From Pseudomonadota bacterium (GTDB lineage: Bacteria > Pseudomonadota > Alphaproteobacteria > Caulobacterales > Caulobacteraceae): 64,000 nt of DNA. A program made the position numbers and the translations under genes. Location of the stretch: the NCBI GenBank assembly GCA_018241995.1, contig JAFECT010000002.1:62001-126000 (forward strand), read 5' to 3'. A model generated the notes under the pieces. That model made no database searches and was not told the origin of the DNA. It was given only the letters and a program-made list of their open reading frames with translations. Positions within the stretch are counted from its first letter, which is position 1, and the number at the start of each line of letters is the position of its first letter. Shown here in pieces: positions 18,500 through 27,812 of this stretch.

Positions 18500-18889
18500 C
18501 TATTTCTCGCAATCGGGTGTGGCGTCGGTCTCCTCGGAGATGATCAGGGCGTAGCCTTCCGGGTCGCGGAAAGAGAACTCTCGCCTGCCGTACCAATAGG
18601 TCTCCGGACCCCAGTCGATCTTGACTCGGTCCTTGACCGCCGCGTGCACGGCCATGGCGTCTTCCACATCGATGGAGAGGGTCCCATAACCGGCTGGCTC
18701 GGGCTTCGAGGCGTTCGGCACATAGAACTGGATCGATACGGGTCCCTTCTGCAGCAGCACGAAGCTTGGCGCCTCCTCGGGCCAGGGATCGCCCGCCTCG
18801 AAGCCCAGGATCGTCGTGTAGAAGGCTATTGCGCGGTTCAGATCGGTGACCGGCAGGCGCGGCGAGACCCTGAGGAATTTCGTCTTCAT
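18500..18889 (-). CDS. VOC (glyoxalase/bleomycin-resistance) superfamily protein
   Basis: From ATG 18889 (MKTKFLRVSPRLPV) the product is 129 residues with two beta-alpha-beta-beta-beta units: PVTDLNRAIAFYTTILGFE near residue 11 and the second half ending FSFRDPEGYALIISEE. VOC proteins bind a metal or small substrate; this one lacks enough landmarks to name a reaction. The frame extends 18 codons upstream without a better ribosome site, while a GGAAGG lies just before 18889. It converges on the membrane protein and faces the repeat copy B. Confidence 0.85.
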   Translation of the reverse strand: MKTKFLRVSPRLPVTDLNRAIAFYTTILGFEAGDPWPEEAPSFVLLQKGPVSIQFYVPNASKPEPAGYGTLSIDVEDAMAVHAAVKDRVKIDWGPETYWYGRREFSFRDPEGYALIISEETDATPDCEK

Positions 18890-19019
18890 CGGCCCTTCCG
18901 CCGTCAATTCAGCATCATTGCGCCGAGGCGCCCCTGCGACCATCTTAGCGCCAGGATAGTTTAGCGCTCACGGGCCCTTCGGGGGCGGCGAATTTCGCAT
19001 CCGTGACCAGGGAAGGCCT

Positions 19020-19922
19020 ATGACCGATTCTACCGCCCTCGCCGCCGCCGACCTGATCAAGGACGGGGCGGACGCCACCTTTGGCCAGGATGTCGTGGAG
19101 GAATCCAAGCGACAGCCCGTGATCGTGGACTTCTGGGCGACCTGGTGCGGCCCGTGCCGCCAGCTGGGCCCGGCCCTGGAGCGGCAGGTTCAGGCGGCCA
19201 AGGGTGCGGTGAAGCTGGTCAAGATCGATATCGACAAGCATCCGCGCGTCGCGGGCCAGCTGGGCGTGCAGTCGATCCCCACCGTCTACGCCTTCGTCGA
19301 CGGCCAGCCCGTCGACGGCTTCATGGGCGCCTTGCCGGAAAGCCAGCTCAAGACTTTCATCGAGCGCCTGGGCGCCGGCGGCCCGCCGGGCGAAGAGGGC
19401 GGCAGTGAGATTGATCAACTATTGTCCATCGCCGCGGAGTCCGTCGCCGTCGGCGATGTGGGCGGCGCAGCCCAGGCCTTCGCCCAGGTGCTGCAGCTGG
19501 ACCCGGGCAATGTGAAGGCCTTGGCCGGACTGGCGCGAGTCTATCTGACCGGCGGCGACGTCGATCAGGCCCGCCAGATCGCGGCCATGGCCCCGGCCGA
19601 TTCCACCGATCCGGACCTGGTCAGCCTGCGCGCGGCGCTGGAGCTCAGCCGCGGCGAACCTTCAGAGACCCAAGGCCTGGAGCAGAAGCTGAAGGCCGAT
19701 CCGTCCGACCACGCGACCCGTTTCGAGCTGGCCAACGCCCTGGCCGGCGAAGGCGACTTCGACGGCGCCGTCGATCACCTGCTGGAGATCGTGCGTCAGG
19801 ATCGCGAGTGGAACGACCAAGCCGCGCGCAAACAGCTCCTTACCGTCTTCGAGGCCGCGGGCCCTGCGTCCGAGACGGCCAAGTCCGGCCGGCGTCGCCT
19901 GTCGTCCCTGTTGTTCGCCTGA
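19020..19922 (+). CDS. cnoX: CnoX-type chaperedoxin (thioredoxin domain plus TPR)
   Basis: The 300-residue protein has a thioredoxin domain (residues 10-118) with the active site FWATWCGPCRQLG, followed by a helical TPR-like region of about 170 residues (AAQAFAQVLQLDPGNVKALAGLARVYL). This matches CnoX/YbbN, a holdase that shields proteins from oxidation and hands them to GroEL or DnaK. The site is CGPC, as in Caulobacter-type CnoX with redox activity, unlike the SxxC of E. coli. Two proteostasis-related genes follow at ten-base spacing, suggesting an operon. Confidence 0.9.
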   Translation: MTDSTALAAADLIKDGADATFGQDVVEESKRQPVIVDFWATWCGPCRQLGPALERQVQAAKGAVKLVKIDIDKHPRVAGQLGVQSIPTVYAFVDGQPVDGFMGALPESQLKTFIERLGAGGPPGEEGGSEIDQLLSIAAESVAVGDVGGAAQAFAQVLQLDPGNVKALAGLARVYLTGGDVDQARQIAAMAPADSTDPDLVSLRAALELSRGEPSETQGLEQKLKADPSDHATRFELANALAGEGDFDGAVDHLLEIVRQDREWNDQAARKQLLTVFEAAGPASETAKSGRRRLSSLLFA

Positions 19923-19932
19923 GGAGGGCCCC

Positions 19933-20592
19933 ATGCCTCAAGGCTATGTTCGTACCGCCGACCTGCCCCAGGTGATCCCCGTCTTTCCGCTCGACGGCGC
20001 CTTGCTGTTGCCGCGGGGCCAGCTGCCCCTGAACATCTTCGAGCCGCGCTATCTCAACATGGTCGACGACGCCATCGCCGGAGACCGCATCATCGGCATG
20101 ATCCAGACTTTCGGCGGCACACGCGCACGCCCGATGCTGGCGCCCATCGGCTGTGCGGGCCGCGTGACCAGCTATGCCGAGACCTCGGACGGCCGCTACC
20201 TGATCACCCTGACGGGCGTAGCGCGCTTTCGGGTAGCCAACGAGTTGCCGGTTCAGACTCCCTACCGCCAAGTGCGGGCGGAGTACGAGGCCTTCGAAGA
20301 GGATCTCAAGGCGCCCGAGCCCGACGCCGATTTCGACCGCGAGCATTTCCTGGAAGCGCTGAAGGCCTATCTGCGCCGTCATTCCCTCGATGTGGACTGG
20401 CAGACCGCCTCCGCAGCGCCGGAGGAGGCGCTGATCAACAGCCTTTCCATGGCCCTGCCGTTCGAGCCGGCCGAGAAGCAGGCGCTTCTGGAGGCTCCCG
20501 ATCTGTGCGGGCGACGCGACACCCTGACCGCGCTATTGGAGATCGACGCCGCCGACCCTGGCGAGAGCGGCGAGCCCCACGCCCTGCAGTGA
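19933..20592 (+). CDS. Lon-substrate-binding (LON N-terminal) domain protein
   Basis: The 219-residue protein is a freestanding LON substrate-binding domain: [34 protein letters not shown] near residues 14-47, the central [23 protein letters not shown] and a helical C-terminus with [19 protein letters not shown]. It lacks the AAA and protease parts of Lon. It likely recognises damaged or unfolded proteins. It lies between cnoX and the Trm112-like gene with about ten bases on each side, so cotranscription is likely. Confidence 0.92.
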   Translation: MPQGYVRTADLPQVIPVFPLDGALLLPRGQLPLNIFEPRYLNMVDDAIAGDRIIGMIQTFGGTRARPMLAPIGCAGRVTSYAETSDGRYLITLTGVARFRVANELPVQTPYRQVRAEYEAFEEDLKAPEPDADFDREHFLEALKAYLRRHSLDVDWQTASAAPEEALINSLSMALPFEPAEKQALLEAPDLCGRRDTLTALLEIDAADPGESGEPHALQ

Positions 20593-20602
20593 GACGACTG
20601 AA

Positions 20603-20797
20603 ATGACCGACGATTTCGCCGCCCCCGGGGTGGACCCCCGCCTGCTCGAAGTCCTGGTGTGCCCGGTGACCCGCGGGGCTCTCGAATACGACCGCGACAA
20701 AGCCGAGTTGATCAGCCGCTCCGCGAAGCTGGCCTACCCGATCCGCGACGGCGTGCCGATCATGCTGCCCGAAGAAGCGCGGAAGCTGGACGACTAG
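20603..20797 (+). CDS. Trm112 family protein
   Basis: The 64-residue protein has the family core [18 protein letters not shown] and [17 protein letters not shown]. In eukaryotes and archaea Trm112 is a zinc-binding activator of methyltransferases; this bacterial form keeps only one cysteine, so zinc binding is doubtful. Its TAG stop overlaps the stop of the convergent UbiH-family gene in CTAG at 20794-20797. Confidence 0.9.
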   Translation: MTDDFAAPGVDPRLLEVLVCPVTRGALEYDRDKAELISRSAKLAYPIRDGVPIMLPEEARKLDD

Positions 20798-22068
20798 AGC
20801 CTTTCGCCGCGCAGCAACCGCGGCAGGTCGCCGACCGCGCCGCCGGCCTCCTGCATGAAGAACCGCCGCGCCGGGCCGATACGGTTGACCGCCGCCATGC
20901 CGAGGTCGCGGCCGAGCCGGATCAGCGGCTGATCGTTCGAAAACAGCCGCGTGAATACGTCTGTCGCCGCCGCCAGCATCACATTGTCGAAGCGCCGCCA
21001 GCGGGCGTAGCGCTCAAGGACCGCTTCGGAACCGATGTCTTCGCCCAGGCGCAAGGCGTCCGCCAGGACCTCGGCCAAGGCGGCCGCGTCCTTTAGGCCG
21101 AGGTTGAGCCCCTGGCCCGCAATAGGGTGCACCCCGTGGGCGGCGTCGCCCAGGATGGCGGTGCGCGGGGCCGTCATGCGCTCGGCGAGGCTCAGGCTCA
21201 GCGGATAGACGAACCGCGGCCCCAGCACCTCGACCTTTCCCAGGAAATCGCCGAAGCGGCGCGACAGGTGAGCCTGGAAAGCTTCGTTCGAGGCGACCTT
21301 CAGCGCGTCTGCGCGCTTGCGCGGTTCGGTCCACACCAGGCTCGCGCGGTTTTCCGTCAGCGGCAGGATGGCGAAGGGGCCGCCGGGCAGGAAGTATTCG
21401 TGGGCGACATTGCCGTGCGGCTCGGCCATGCGAACCGTGGCCACCACCCCGCTCTGCGGATAGTCCCAGCCGATCGTTCCGATCCCGGCCGCCTCGCGCA
21501 CCACCGAACGGCGGCCCTCGGCGCCGACCACTAGCGACGCGCGCAAGGTCCGTCCGTCCGCCAGGGTCACGACGGCGCCCGAGGCGTCGCGCTCGACCGA
21601 GGCCACCGCTGCAGGCGCCAGGACCTCGATACCTGCAGCCTGCACCGCCTTGGCCAAGGCGGCGCGGATATGACGGTTCTCGATCAGCCACCCCATCGGT
21701 TCGCCTTCTGAGCGGTCGGCTATCTCAACGGAGTCGAAGCGCAGGAAGAAGGGCGTGGGCGCCCCGGCCGCTGCGCCGGGCGAGCGCCCGTCGGTGACCA
21801 GGATGGTGTCGATCGGGCACGCATGCGGCTCCAGCATCTCACCCGCCCTCAGCGCCCGCCACTGGCGGAACGAGGCGTAGGCGATAGCGGAGGCGCGCCC
21901 GTCGAAGGTTGGCGCAAGCTGGCTCTCGAACGGCTGGGGGTCGACCAGCACGCAGCTCAGGCCCGCCTGGGCGCAGGCCAGGGCGAAGGTCGCCCCACTC
22001 ATGCCGGCGCCGGCGATCACGACGTCATGGGTCGCTTTCAGCGACTGCGGGGCGGTCTTGCTGGCCAT
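20794..22068 (-). CDS. UbiH/UbiF/COQ6 family FAD-dependent hydroxylase
   Basis: This 424-residue flavoprotein monooxygenase has the FAD-binding GxGxxG in [19 protein letters not shown] near residue 18, the second FAD motif [19 protein letters not shown] near 300 and the DG-type motif [15 protein letters not shown] near 175. Members add hydroxyl groups to the ubiquinone ring; which position is not readable. ATG 22068 has an AAGG just upstream; GTG 22089 would add seven residues. It is divergent from ftsK. Confidence 0.9.
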   Translation of the reverse strand: MASKTAPQSLKATHDVVIAGAGMSGATFALACAQAGLSCVLVDPQPFESQLAPTFDGRASAIAYASFRQWRALRAGEMLEPHACPIDTILVTDGRSPGAAAGAPTPFFLRFDSVEIADRSEGEPMGWLIENRHIRAALAKAVQAAGIEVLAPAAVASVERDASGAVVTLADGRTLRASLVVGAEGRRSVVREAAGIGTIGWDYPQSGVVATVRMAEPHGNVAHEYFLPGGPFAILPLTENRASLVWTEPRKRADALKVASNEAFQAHLSRRFGDFLGKVEVLGPRFVYPLSLSLAERMTAPRTAILGDAAHGVHPIAGQGLNLGLKDAAALAEVLADALRLGEDIGSEAVLERYARWRRFDNVMLAAATDVFTRLFSNDQPLIRLGRDLGMAAVNRIGPARRFFMQEAGGAVGDLPRLLRGERL

Positions 22069-22166
22069 CGCCGCCTTATCCCGCGCCACGGCAAGCGGAG
22101 CAACACGATCCGCGGCGCGGGCCGCGTCGTTTTGGGCCGGTAAAGTCGCGCCGAGAGCCGATCATC

Positions 22167-22181
22167 GTAAATCGATCTTAA
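22167..22181 (+). promoter_or_regulatory. CtrA-like site upstream of ftsK
   Basis: GTAA at 22167-22170, seven bases, then TTAA at 22178-22181 followed by C matches the CtrA consensus TTAA-N7-TTAAC with one mismatch. It lies in the 166-base gap between the divergent UbiH-family gene and ftsK, about 55 bases before the ftsK start. Control of ftsK by the cell-cycle regulator CtrA is inference. Confidence 0.4.
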
Positions 22182-22234
22182 CCCTCTGGGCCCCATCCCT
22201 CGAAGGTCGAGCCGTGTGGGGTTTGAAGAGTATC

Positions 22235-24610
22235 ATGCAGAGCGTCGCCGCCCTTGTCGGACAGCGCATTGTGGAGACCGCGCGGTTCACCTGGCGCGCG
22301 CCGCTGTTGGCGCGCTTCCGCGGCGGCCTGACCGCCGCCGTCGGCGTGGCCATGATCGTGGCCTTCGCGAGCTACGACCCCACCGACCCCAGCTGGAACA
22401 CGGCCTCGGCCGCCAAGCCGCACAACCTGCTGCGCGGCATGGGCGCCACCCTGGCCGACCTGTCGCTGCAGTCGCTGGGCCTTGCCGCGTGGCTGGGCGC
22501 CCTGCTGGTGGTCATCTTCGGCCTGTCGCGGGCCGCGGACCAGGACCCGGACGCCTCGCGCCTGGGTCAGCGCCTGAAAGCCCTGTCGGCGACCCTGGGC
22601 GTGCTGTTGATCTCCGCGGCCCTGTCGGCGCCGCAGCCGCCCAAGGCCTGGCCGCTGGCGCGCGGGCTCGGCGGCTTCTGGGGCGCCGGCGTGCTCGACG
22701 CCGTGACCAGCTTCTTCGAATTCCTGCATGCCCCGGGCGCGGTGTGGATCGCCGCCGCCCTGCTGGGCGTCGCGGCCCTCGCTGCGCTGGGCTGGGCCCT
22801 GTCGGTGACCTTCCAGGATTTCCGCCACGCTGCGGGCTGGCTGAACGCCGCCGCCTCGAACCTGAACCGCACATCGGTCCCCGTGTCGATTCCCGCCCAG
22901 GCCCCGAAGCGCGCGCGAGCTCAGGCCGCGCCCAAGCCTCAGCCCAGGCCGCGCGCGGTCAAGGTCGAGCTCGACCCGATCTTCGACGAGCCGGACGACG
23001 AGATCGCGCCCGAACCCCGCGTGCTCGACGTCAAGCCCAAGGCTCCGAAGTCCTCAGGCCGCGAGACGCGCGAGAACCAGGGCGCCTTCGACTTCGTGCG
23101 CAAATCGGGCTTCCGCCTGCCCGAACTGAACATGCTGGCCAAGCCCAAGCCGCGCGCCGCGGCCTTCGACGAGGCCGCGCTGAAGCAGAACGCGCGCATG
23201 CTGGAAAGCGTGCTGGCCGAGTTCGGGGTGCGCGGGACCATCGACCAGATCCGCCCCGGCCCCGTCGTGACCCTCTACGAACTGGCCCCGGCGCCCGGCG
23301 TGAAGCACGCCCGCGTGGTGGCCCTGTCAGACGACATCGCCCGCTCGATGAGCGCGCGCGCCTGCCGCATCTCGGTGGTCTCTGGCCGCAACGCCATCGG
23401 CATCGAGCTGCCCAACGCCCGGCGCGAGACCGTGAGCCTGCGCGATCTGCTGTCGTCCGCGGAATACGACAAGACCGGCCACGTCCTGCCCCTGGCGCTG
23501 GGTGAGACCATCGGCGGCGAGCCCTATGTGGCGGACCTGGCCCGCATGCCGCACCTGTTGGTCGCGGGCACCACCGGCTCGGGCAAGTCGGTGGGGATCA
23601 ACGCCATGATCCTGTCGATCCTCTATCGCCTGTCGCCCGAGGAATGCCGCTTCATCATGATCGACCCCAAGATGCTGGAGCTGTCGATCTATGACGGCAT
23701 CCCGCACCTCCTGGCCCCAGTCGTGACCGACGCGAAGAAGGCCGTGGTCGCGCTGAAGTGGACCGTGCGCGAAATGGAGGACCGCTATCGCCGCATGTCC
23801 AAGATCGGCGTGCGCAACATCGCCTCCTATAACGAGCGCGCCCGAGAGGCCCTGGCCAGCGGCGAGCACTTTGAACGCACGGTGCAGACCGGCTTCGACG
23901 AGACCGGGCGCCCCGTCTACGAGTCCGAGAAGATCCGTCCCGAGCACATGCCCTATCTCGTCGTGGTCATGGACGAGATGGCCGACCTGATGCTGGTCGC
24001 CGGCAAGGACGTGGAGGGCGCGGTGCAGCGCCTGGCCCAGATGGCGCGCGCCGCCGGCATCCACCTGATCATGGCCACCCAGCGCCCGTCAGTCGACGTA
24101 ATCACCGGCACCATCAAGGCCAACTTCCCGACCCGGATCAGCTTCCAGGTCACCTCCAAGATCGACAGCCGCACCATCCTGGGCGAGCAGGGCGGCGAGC
24201 AGCTGCTGGGCCAGGGCGACATGCTCTACATGGCCGGCGGCGGCCGTATCACCCGCCTGCACGGGCCGTTCGTGTCCGACGAGGAGGTGGAGGCCGTGGC
24301 CCGCTTCCTGCGCGACCAGGGCGAGCCGCAGTATCTCGAAGAAGTCACCGCCTCGATGGACGAGGACGACGGCGGCGAAGGGGACGACCTCTATGGCGGC
24401 GGCGGCTCGGGCGACGATCTCTACGACCGCGCGGTGGCTGTGGTCACCCGCGACCGCAAGGCCTCCACCAGCTACATCCAGCGCCGCCTGCAGATCGGCT
24501 ACAACCGCGCCGCCTCGCTGATCGAGAAAATGGAGCAGGAGGGTGTTGTCGGACCCGCCAACCACGCCGGCAAGCGCGATATCCTGGCCGGGCCGCCGCC
24601 CGCCGCCTAG
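22235..24610 (+). CDS. ftsK: DNA translocase FtsK
   Basis: FtsK is a septal ATP-driven DNA pump that clears the terminus and activates XerCD recombination. The 791-residue protein has about four N-terminal membrane helices (residues 30-200), a short proline/alanine/basic linker, the alpha-beta motor with Walker [14 protein letters not shown] near residue 450 and [13 protein letters not shown], and a C-terminal gamma winged helix ([21 protein letters not shown]) that reads KOPS-like sequences. ATG 22235 has AGAG before it; GTG 22214 is an alternative adding seven residues. The short linker is typical of alphaproteobacteria. Confidence 0.96.
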   Translation: MQSVAALVGQRIVETARFTWRAPLLARFRGGLTAAVGVAMIVAFASYDPTDPSWNTASAAKPHNLLRGMGATLADLSLQSLGLAAWLGALLVVIFGLSRAADQDPDASRLGQRLKALSATLGVLLISAALSAPQPPKAWPLARGLGGFWGAGVLDAVTSFFEFLHAPGAVWIAAALLGVAALAALGWALSVTFQDFRHAAGWLNAAASNLNRTSVPVSIPAQAPKRARAQAAPKPQPRPRAVKVELDPIFDEPDDEIAPEPRVLDVKPKAPKSSGRETRENQGAFDFVRKSGFRLPELNMLAKPKPRAAAFDEAALKQNARMLESVLAEFGVRGTIDQIRPGPVVTLYELAPAPGVKHARVVALSDDIARSMSARACRISVVSGRNAIGIELPNARRETVSLRDLLSSAEYDKTGHVLPLALGETIGGEPYVADLARMPHLLVAGTTGSGKSVGINAMILSILYRLSPEECRFIMIDPKMLELSIYDGIPHLLAPVVTDAKKAVVALKWTVREMEDRYRRMSKIGVRNIASYNERAREALASGEHFERTVQTGFDETGRPVYESEKIRPEHMPYLVVVMDEMADLMLVAGKDVEGAVQRLAQMARAAGIHLIMATQRPSVDVITGTIKANFPTRISFQVTSKIDSRTILGEQGGEQLLGQGDMLYMAGGGRITRLHGPFVSDEEVEAVARFLRDQGEPQYLEEVTASMDEDDGGEGDDLYGGGGSGDDLYDRAVAVVTRDRKASTSYIQRRLQIGYNRAASLIEKMEQEGVVGPANHAGKRDILAGPPPAA

Positions 24611-24707
24611 GTCGCGGCCTGATCCCGCCGTTCATGCGTTGTGCAGCCGCGGGGCGCCATGCGTGCGCCGCAACCCTCTGCTAGAACGCGTCGATCCGGA
24701 GGCCCGC

Positions 24708-25364
24708 TTGAAACGCTCTTCCAAGACCCTGCTCGCCCTGGCCGCCGTCGCCACCGTGTTCGGCGCGCCGCTGCCGACGGCCGTGCAGGCGGCGCCCGCG
24801 GCGCTTTCGCCCGAGAACCAGGCCCTGGTGGCCAAGGCCTCGACCTATCTGCAGGGACTGAACCAGGCCGAGGGCCGGTTCGTGCAGACCGATGCGCGCG
24901 GCGGCATTTCGCAGGGCGCCTTCTACCTGAGCCGACCGGGCAAGATCCGCTTCCAGTACGAGGCGCCCTCCGGCCTGCTGGTCGTTGCGGACGGGCACAT
25001 GGTCAATGTCTGGGATCCGCGGCTGAAGAGCTTCAACGCCTATCCCCTGGGCTTCACGCCTCTGCACGTCTTCCTGGCCAAGGAGGTCCGGCTGGACCAA
25101 GGGGCTCAGATCGACCAGGTCGAGCGCACCGCCGACGGCTTTTCGATCACCGCCCGTGACAAGCGCCGCCCGCGCGACGGCGCCATAACCCTGAGCTTCT
25201 CGAATTCGCCGCTGCGGCTGAAGGAGTGGACCGTCATCGACGGCAAGGGGCAGCGCACCAAGGTGGACCTGCTGGCCTTGAAGGAGGCTTCGGGCCTGAA
25301 CCCCAAGCTTTTCCAGCTGAACAACCCCCTGCGCCCGCCCGCGAGACCCCGCGCCGGCTTGTGA
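24708..25364 (+). CDS. lolA: outer-membrane lipoprotein carrier LolA
   Basis: The 218-residue product starts at TTG 24708, five bases after a perfect GGAGG, and has a signal peptide (LKRSSKTLLALAAVATVFGAP... cleaved near VQAAPA). The mature part is a LolA beta-fold: LNQAEGRFVQTDARGG, FYLSRPGKIRFQYEAP and a C-terminal WTVIDGKGQRTKVDL. LolA ferries lipoproteins across the periplasm to LolB. An ATG at 24543 would overlap ftsK and lose the signal peptide. It is 97 bases after ftsK. Confidence 0.9.
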   Translation: MKRSSKTLLALAAVATVFGAPLPTAVQAAPAALSPENQALVAKASTYLQGLNQAEGRFVQTDARGGISQGAFYLSRPGKIRFQYEAPSGLLVVADGHMVNVWDPRLKSFNAYPLGFTPLHVFLAKEVRLDQGAQIDQVERTADGFSITARDKRRPRDGAITLSFSNSPLRLKEWTVIDGKGQRTKVDLLALKEASGLNPKLFQLNNPLRPPARPRAGL

Positions 25365-25436
25365 TTGTTCGGACACACGCAACCGTTACCGCGTTTTTCC
25401 CTTGAACTTTTTCCTGTGTCGTGTCATTTTCACCAC

Positions 25437-25553
25437 AGGCGTTCGGCGGCGGTCGAGCGCCTCCCCTGCCGGTTCTATCCCCTCCCGGCGGCGGCGTGAG
25501 AGACGATCCTCCAAGCGCCCGGCTCGATCCTCCCGAGCCGGGCGCCCTTTTTT
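25437..25553 (+). ncRNA. candidate small RNA with C-rich loops, lolA-xth gap
   Basis: The 204-base gap between lolA and xth contains three consecutive stem-loops. Hairpin 1 pairs 25437-25445 with 25454-25462. Hairpin 2 pairs 25468-25472 with 25485-25489 and has a pyrimidine loop with CCCCTC. Hairpin 3 is a 12-bp terminator stem (25515-25526 with 25534-25545) with loop ATCCTCC and a T-tract. GATCCTCC occurs twice, once unpaired and once in the last loop. TTGAAC at 25402-25407, 17 bases before CATTTT, is a weak promoter candidate that would start the RNA near 25437. It could instead be the lolA 3' end or xth leader. No named RNA family was recognised. Confidence 0.55.
25515..25553 (+). terminator. 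intrinsic terminator upstream of xth
   Basis: A perfect 12-bp stem, GCGCCCGGCTCG with CGAGCCGGGCGC, encloses a 7-base loop ATCCTCC and is followed by CC and six T residues at 25548-25553. It ends only 15 bases before the xth start codon, so it must end an upstream transcript (lolA or the candidate RNA) rather than belong to xth. Confidence 0.9.
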
Positions 25554-25568
25554 GTGTTGTAAGGCGCT

Positions 25569-26375
25569 ATGCGACTGCGAATCGCCACGTGGAATGTGAA
25601 TTCCGTGCGCCTGCGCGCCGAGCAGGTGGCCCGTTTCGTCGACGAGCAGGCCCCTGACGTCCTATGCATGCAGGAGATCAAGTGCCGCGAGGGCGAGTTC
25701 CCGGCCCAGGCCTTCATCGACTGCGGCCTGCCGCACCTGCGCATCAAGGGCCAGAAGGGCTGGCACGGGGTCGCCATCGCCTCGCGCCTGCCGATCGAGG
25801 ATGCGCCGACCATCGAGGCCTGCCGCAACGGTCACGCCCGCTGCGTCTCGGCCAAGGTGGCCGGGGTCGAGATCCAGAATTTCTACATCCCGGCCGGCGG
25901 CGATGTCCCCGACCGCGAGCTGAACGAGAAATTCGATCACAAGCTGGACTTCTACGAGCGCCTGACCGCGGAAACGGCGCAGCGCGACCCCAAGGCGCCC
26001 CTGATCATCACCGGCGACCTGAACGTGGCGCCCGGCGAGTACGACGTCTGGAACCACCGCTACATGTCGAAGATCGTCAGCCACACCCCGATCGAGATCG
26101 AGGCGATGGAGAAGCTGAAGGCGTCGCTGGCCTTTACCGACCTGGTGCGGGAGGCGATCCCTGACCCGCAGAAGCTGTTTTCGTGGTGGAGCTATCGCTC
26201 CGCCGACTTTCGCGCCTCGAACCGCGGCCTGAGGCTCGACCACCTGTGGGCGTCGCCGGGCCTGGTCCCCGCGGCGACCCGCAACGGCAAGGTCGAAGCC
26301 CGCGTGCACGACGACGTGCGCGAATGGGAACGCCCCTCGGACCACGCCCCGGTCAGCGCGGATCTCTATCTCTAG
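25569..26375 (+). CDS. xth: exodeoxyribonuclease III
   Basis: This is the base-excision-repair AP endonuclease and 3'-5' exonuclease. The 268-residue protein shows the endonuclease/exonuclease/phosphatase fold with WNVNSVRLR near residue 9, the metal ligand Glu in MQEIKC near 35, GDLNVAPGEYD near 152, LRLDHLW near 228 and the catalytic SDHAPV near 258. An AAGG lies seven bases before ATG 25569. Its TAG stop overlaps the stop of the convergent cenR in CTAG at 26372-26375. Confidence 0.96.
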   Translation: MRLRIATWNVNSVRLRAEQVARFVDEQAPDVLCMQEIKCREGEFPAQAFIDCGLPHLRIKGQKGWHGVAIASRLPIEDAPTIEACRNGHARCVSAKVAGVEIQNFYIPAGGDVPDRELNEKFDHKLDFYERLTAETAQRDPKAPLIITGDLNVAPGEYDVWNHRYMSKIVSHTPIEIEAMEKLKASLAFTDLVREAIPDPQKLFSWWSYRSADFRASNRGLRLDHLWASPGLVPAATRNGKVEARVHDDVREWERPSDHAPVSADLYL

Positions 26376-27058
26376 GGCTGCAGACGGTATCCACCGGCTT
26401 CGGTGAGTAGCAGGCGCGCCTGGGCGGGATCGGGCTCGATCTTCTGGCGCAGGCGATAGACGTGGGTTTCCAGGGTGTGGGTGGTCACCCCCGCGTTGTA
26501 GCCCCAGACCTCCGTCAGCAGCTCCTCACGCGTCACCGGCTTGGAGCCGGAGCGATAGAGGTACTTCAGGATGTTGGTCTCTTTCTCGGTCAGGCGAATC
26601 TTCTTCTGCCGAGCGTCGACCAGCACCTTGGCGGCGGGGCGGAATTCGTAGGGGCCGATGCGGAAGACGGCGTCTTCCGACTGCTCGTGGCTGCGAAGGT
26701 GGGCGCGGATGCGCGCCAGCAGAACCGCGAAACGAAAGGGCTTGGTGACATAGTCATTGGCCCCGGCGTCAAGCCCCAGGATGGTGTCGGAGTCGGTGTT
26801 GGCCGCCGTCAGCATGATCACCGGGGTGCGCACGCCGGAATTCCGCAGCAGGCGGCAGACCTCGCGTCCGTCCATTTCCGGCAGGTCGACGTCCAGAAGG
26901 ATCAGGTCGGCCTTGAGCTCCTTGCCTAGGCGCACGCCCTCGGCGCCCGTGGCGGCCTGGGCCGATCGGAACTCCTCGTGAAGCTCCAGCTGCTCGGCCA
27001 GCGCTTCGCGCAGGTCGGCGTCGTCGTCGACGATCAGGATGGTCTTGGGTTGCGCCAT
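26372..27058 (-). CDS. cenR: OmpR-family response regulator, CenR-like
   Basis: The 228-residue protein has a receiver domain (residues 5-118) with acidic pocket DDD, phospho-acceptor Asp in ILLDVDLPEMDG near residue 56 and KPF near 106, then an OmpR winged helix (TEKETNILKYLYRSGSKPVTREELLTEVWGY). The name comes from position: in Caulobacter the essential envelope regulator CenR lies between xth-type and yggS-type genes ten genes before parA, as here. Its cognate kinase is not in the window. A different OmpR-family regulator at this locus cannot be excluded without alignment. Confidence 0.82.
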   Translation of the reverse strand: MAQPKTILIVDDDADLREALAEQLELHEEFRSAQAATGAEGVRLGKELKADLILLDVDLPEMDGREVCRLLRNSGVRTPVIMLTAANTDSDTILGLDAGANDYVTKPFRFAVLLARIRAHLRSHEQSEDAVFRIGPYEFRPAAKVLVDARQKKIRLTEKETNILKYLYRSGSKPVTREELLTEVWGYNAGVTTHTLETHVYRLRQKIEPDPAQARLLLTEAGGYRLQP

Positions 27059-27125
27059 AGGTTGGAAAATGCACCCGTTCGCGAGGCGTTCAAGGGGCGA
27101 ACGCGCAAACGCGCGATTTCCGACG

Positions 27126-27812
27126 CTAAGCGCGCTCCCCGAAGATGGCGGAGCCGATGCGAACGCTGGTGGCGCCGAAGCGGATGGCGGTCTCGAAGTC
27201 CTGGGTCATGCCCATCGACAGCTTCTCCAGCCCGTTGCGCGCGGCGATCCTGGCCAGCAGGGCGAAATGCATGGCCGGCTCCTCTTCGGCGGGTGGGATG
27301 CACATCAGGCCTTCGACCAGCAGGCCGTATTCGCCGCGCAGGCGGGCGATGAAGCCGTCGGCCTCTCCCGGCGCGATCCCGGCCTTCTGCGGCTCCTCGC
27401 CGGTGTTGACCTGGACGTAGAGGCGCGGCGCGCGGCCGGCCCGCTGGATCTCCTCGGCCAGGACGCCGGCGAGCTTTTCGCGGTCCAGGGTCTCGATCAC
27501 ATCGAAGAAGGCCACCGCCTCACGGGCCTTGTTGGTCTGCAACGGCCCGATCAGGCGCAGCTCCAGGTCGGCATATTCGCTGCGGGGCCCGGCCCAGCGC
27601 TCCATCGCCTCCTGCACCCGGTTCTCGCCGAAAACGCGTTGGCCGGCGTGCAGAACCGGGGCAACCTTGTCCCAGGGCTGGTGTTTCGTCACGGCGGTCA
27701 GGCCGATTTCGGCCGGATCGCGGCCGGCAAGGCGTGCGGCCTTGTCTATCCGGCGGCGAACCGCCTCAAGCGCAGTCAGGGTCTGTGGAGTTTCGAATGC
27801 TGGATCGGTCAT
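27126..27812 (-). CDS. yggS: YggS-family PLP-binding protein
   Basis: The 228-residue TIM-barrel protein keeps pyridoxal phosphate homeostasis. Motifs are TAVTKHQPW (PLP lysine near residue 41), FGENRVQEAMERW, HLIGPLQTNK-like RLIGPLQTNKA and LSMGMTQDFETAIRFGATSVRIGSAIFG at the end. The family is also called PLPHP. Its ATG at 27812 lies inside the divergent ThiE-like gene, whose start is at 27797, so the two coding regions overlap by 16 bases head to head. Confidence 0.94.
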   Translation of the reverse strand: MTDPAFETPQTLTALEAVRRRIDKAARLAGRDPAEIGLTAVTKHQPWDKVAPVLHAGQRVFGENRVQEAMERWAGPRSEYADLELRLIGPLQTNKAREAVAFFDVIETLDREKLAGVLAEEIQRAGRAPRLYVQVNTGEEPQKAGIAPGEADGFIARLRGEYGLLVEGLMCIPPAEEEPAMHFALLARIAARNGLEKLSMGMTQDFETAIRFGATSVRIGSAIFGERA

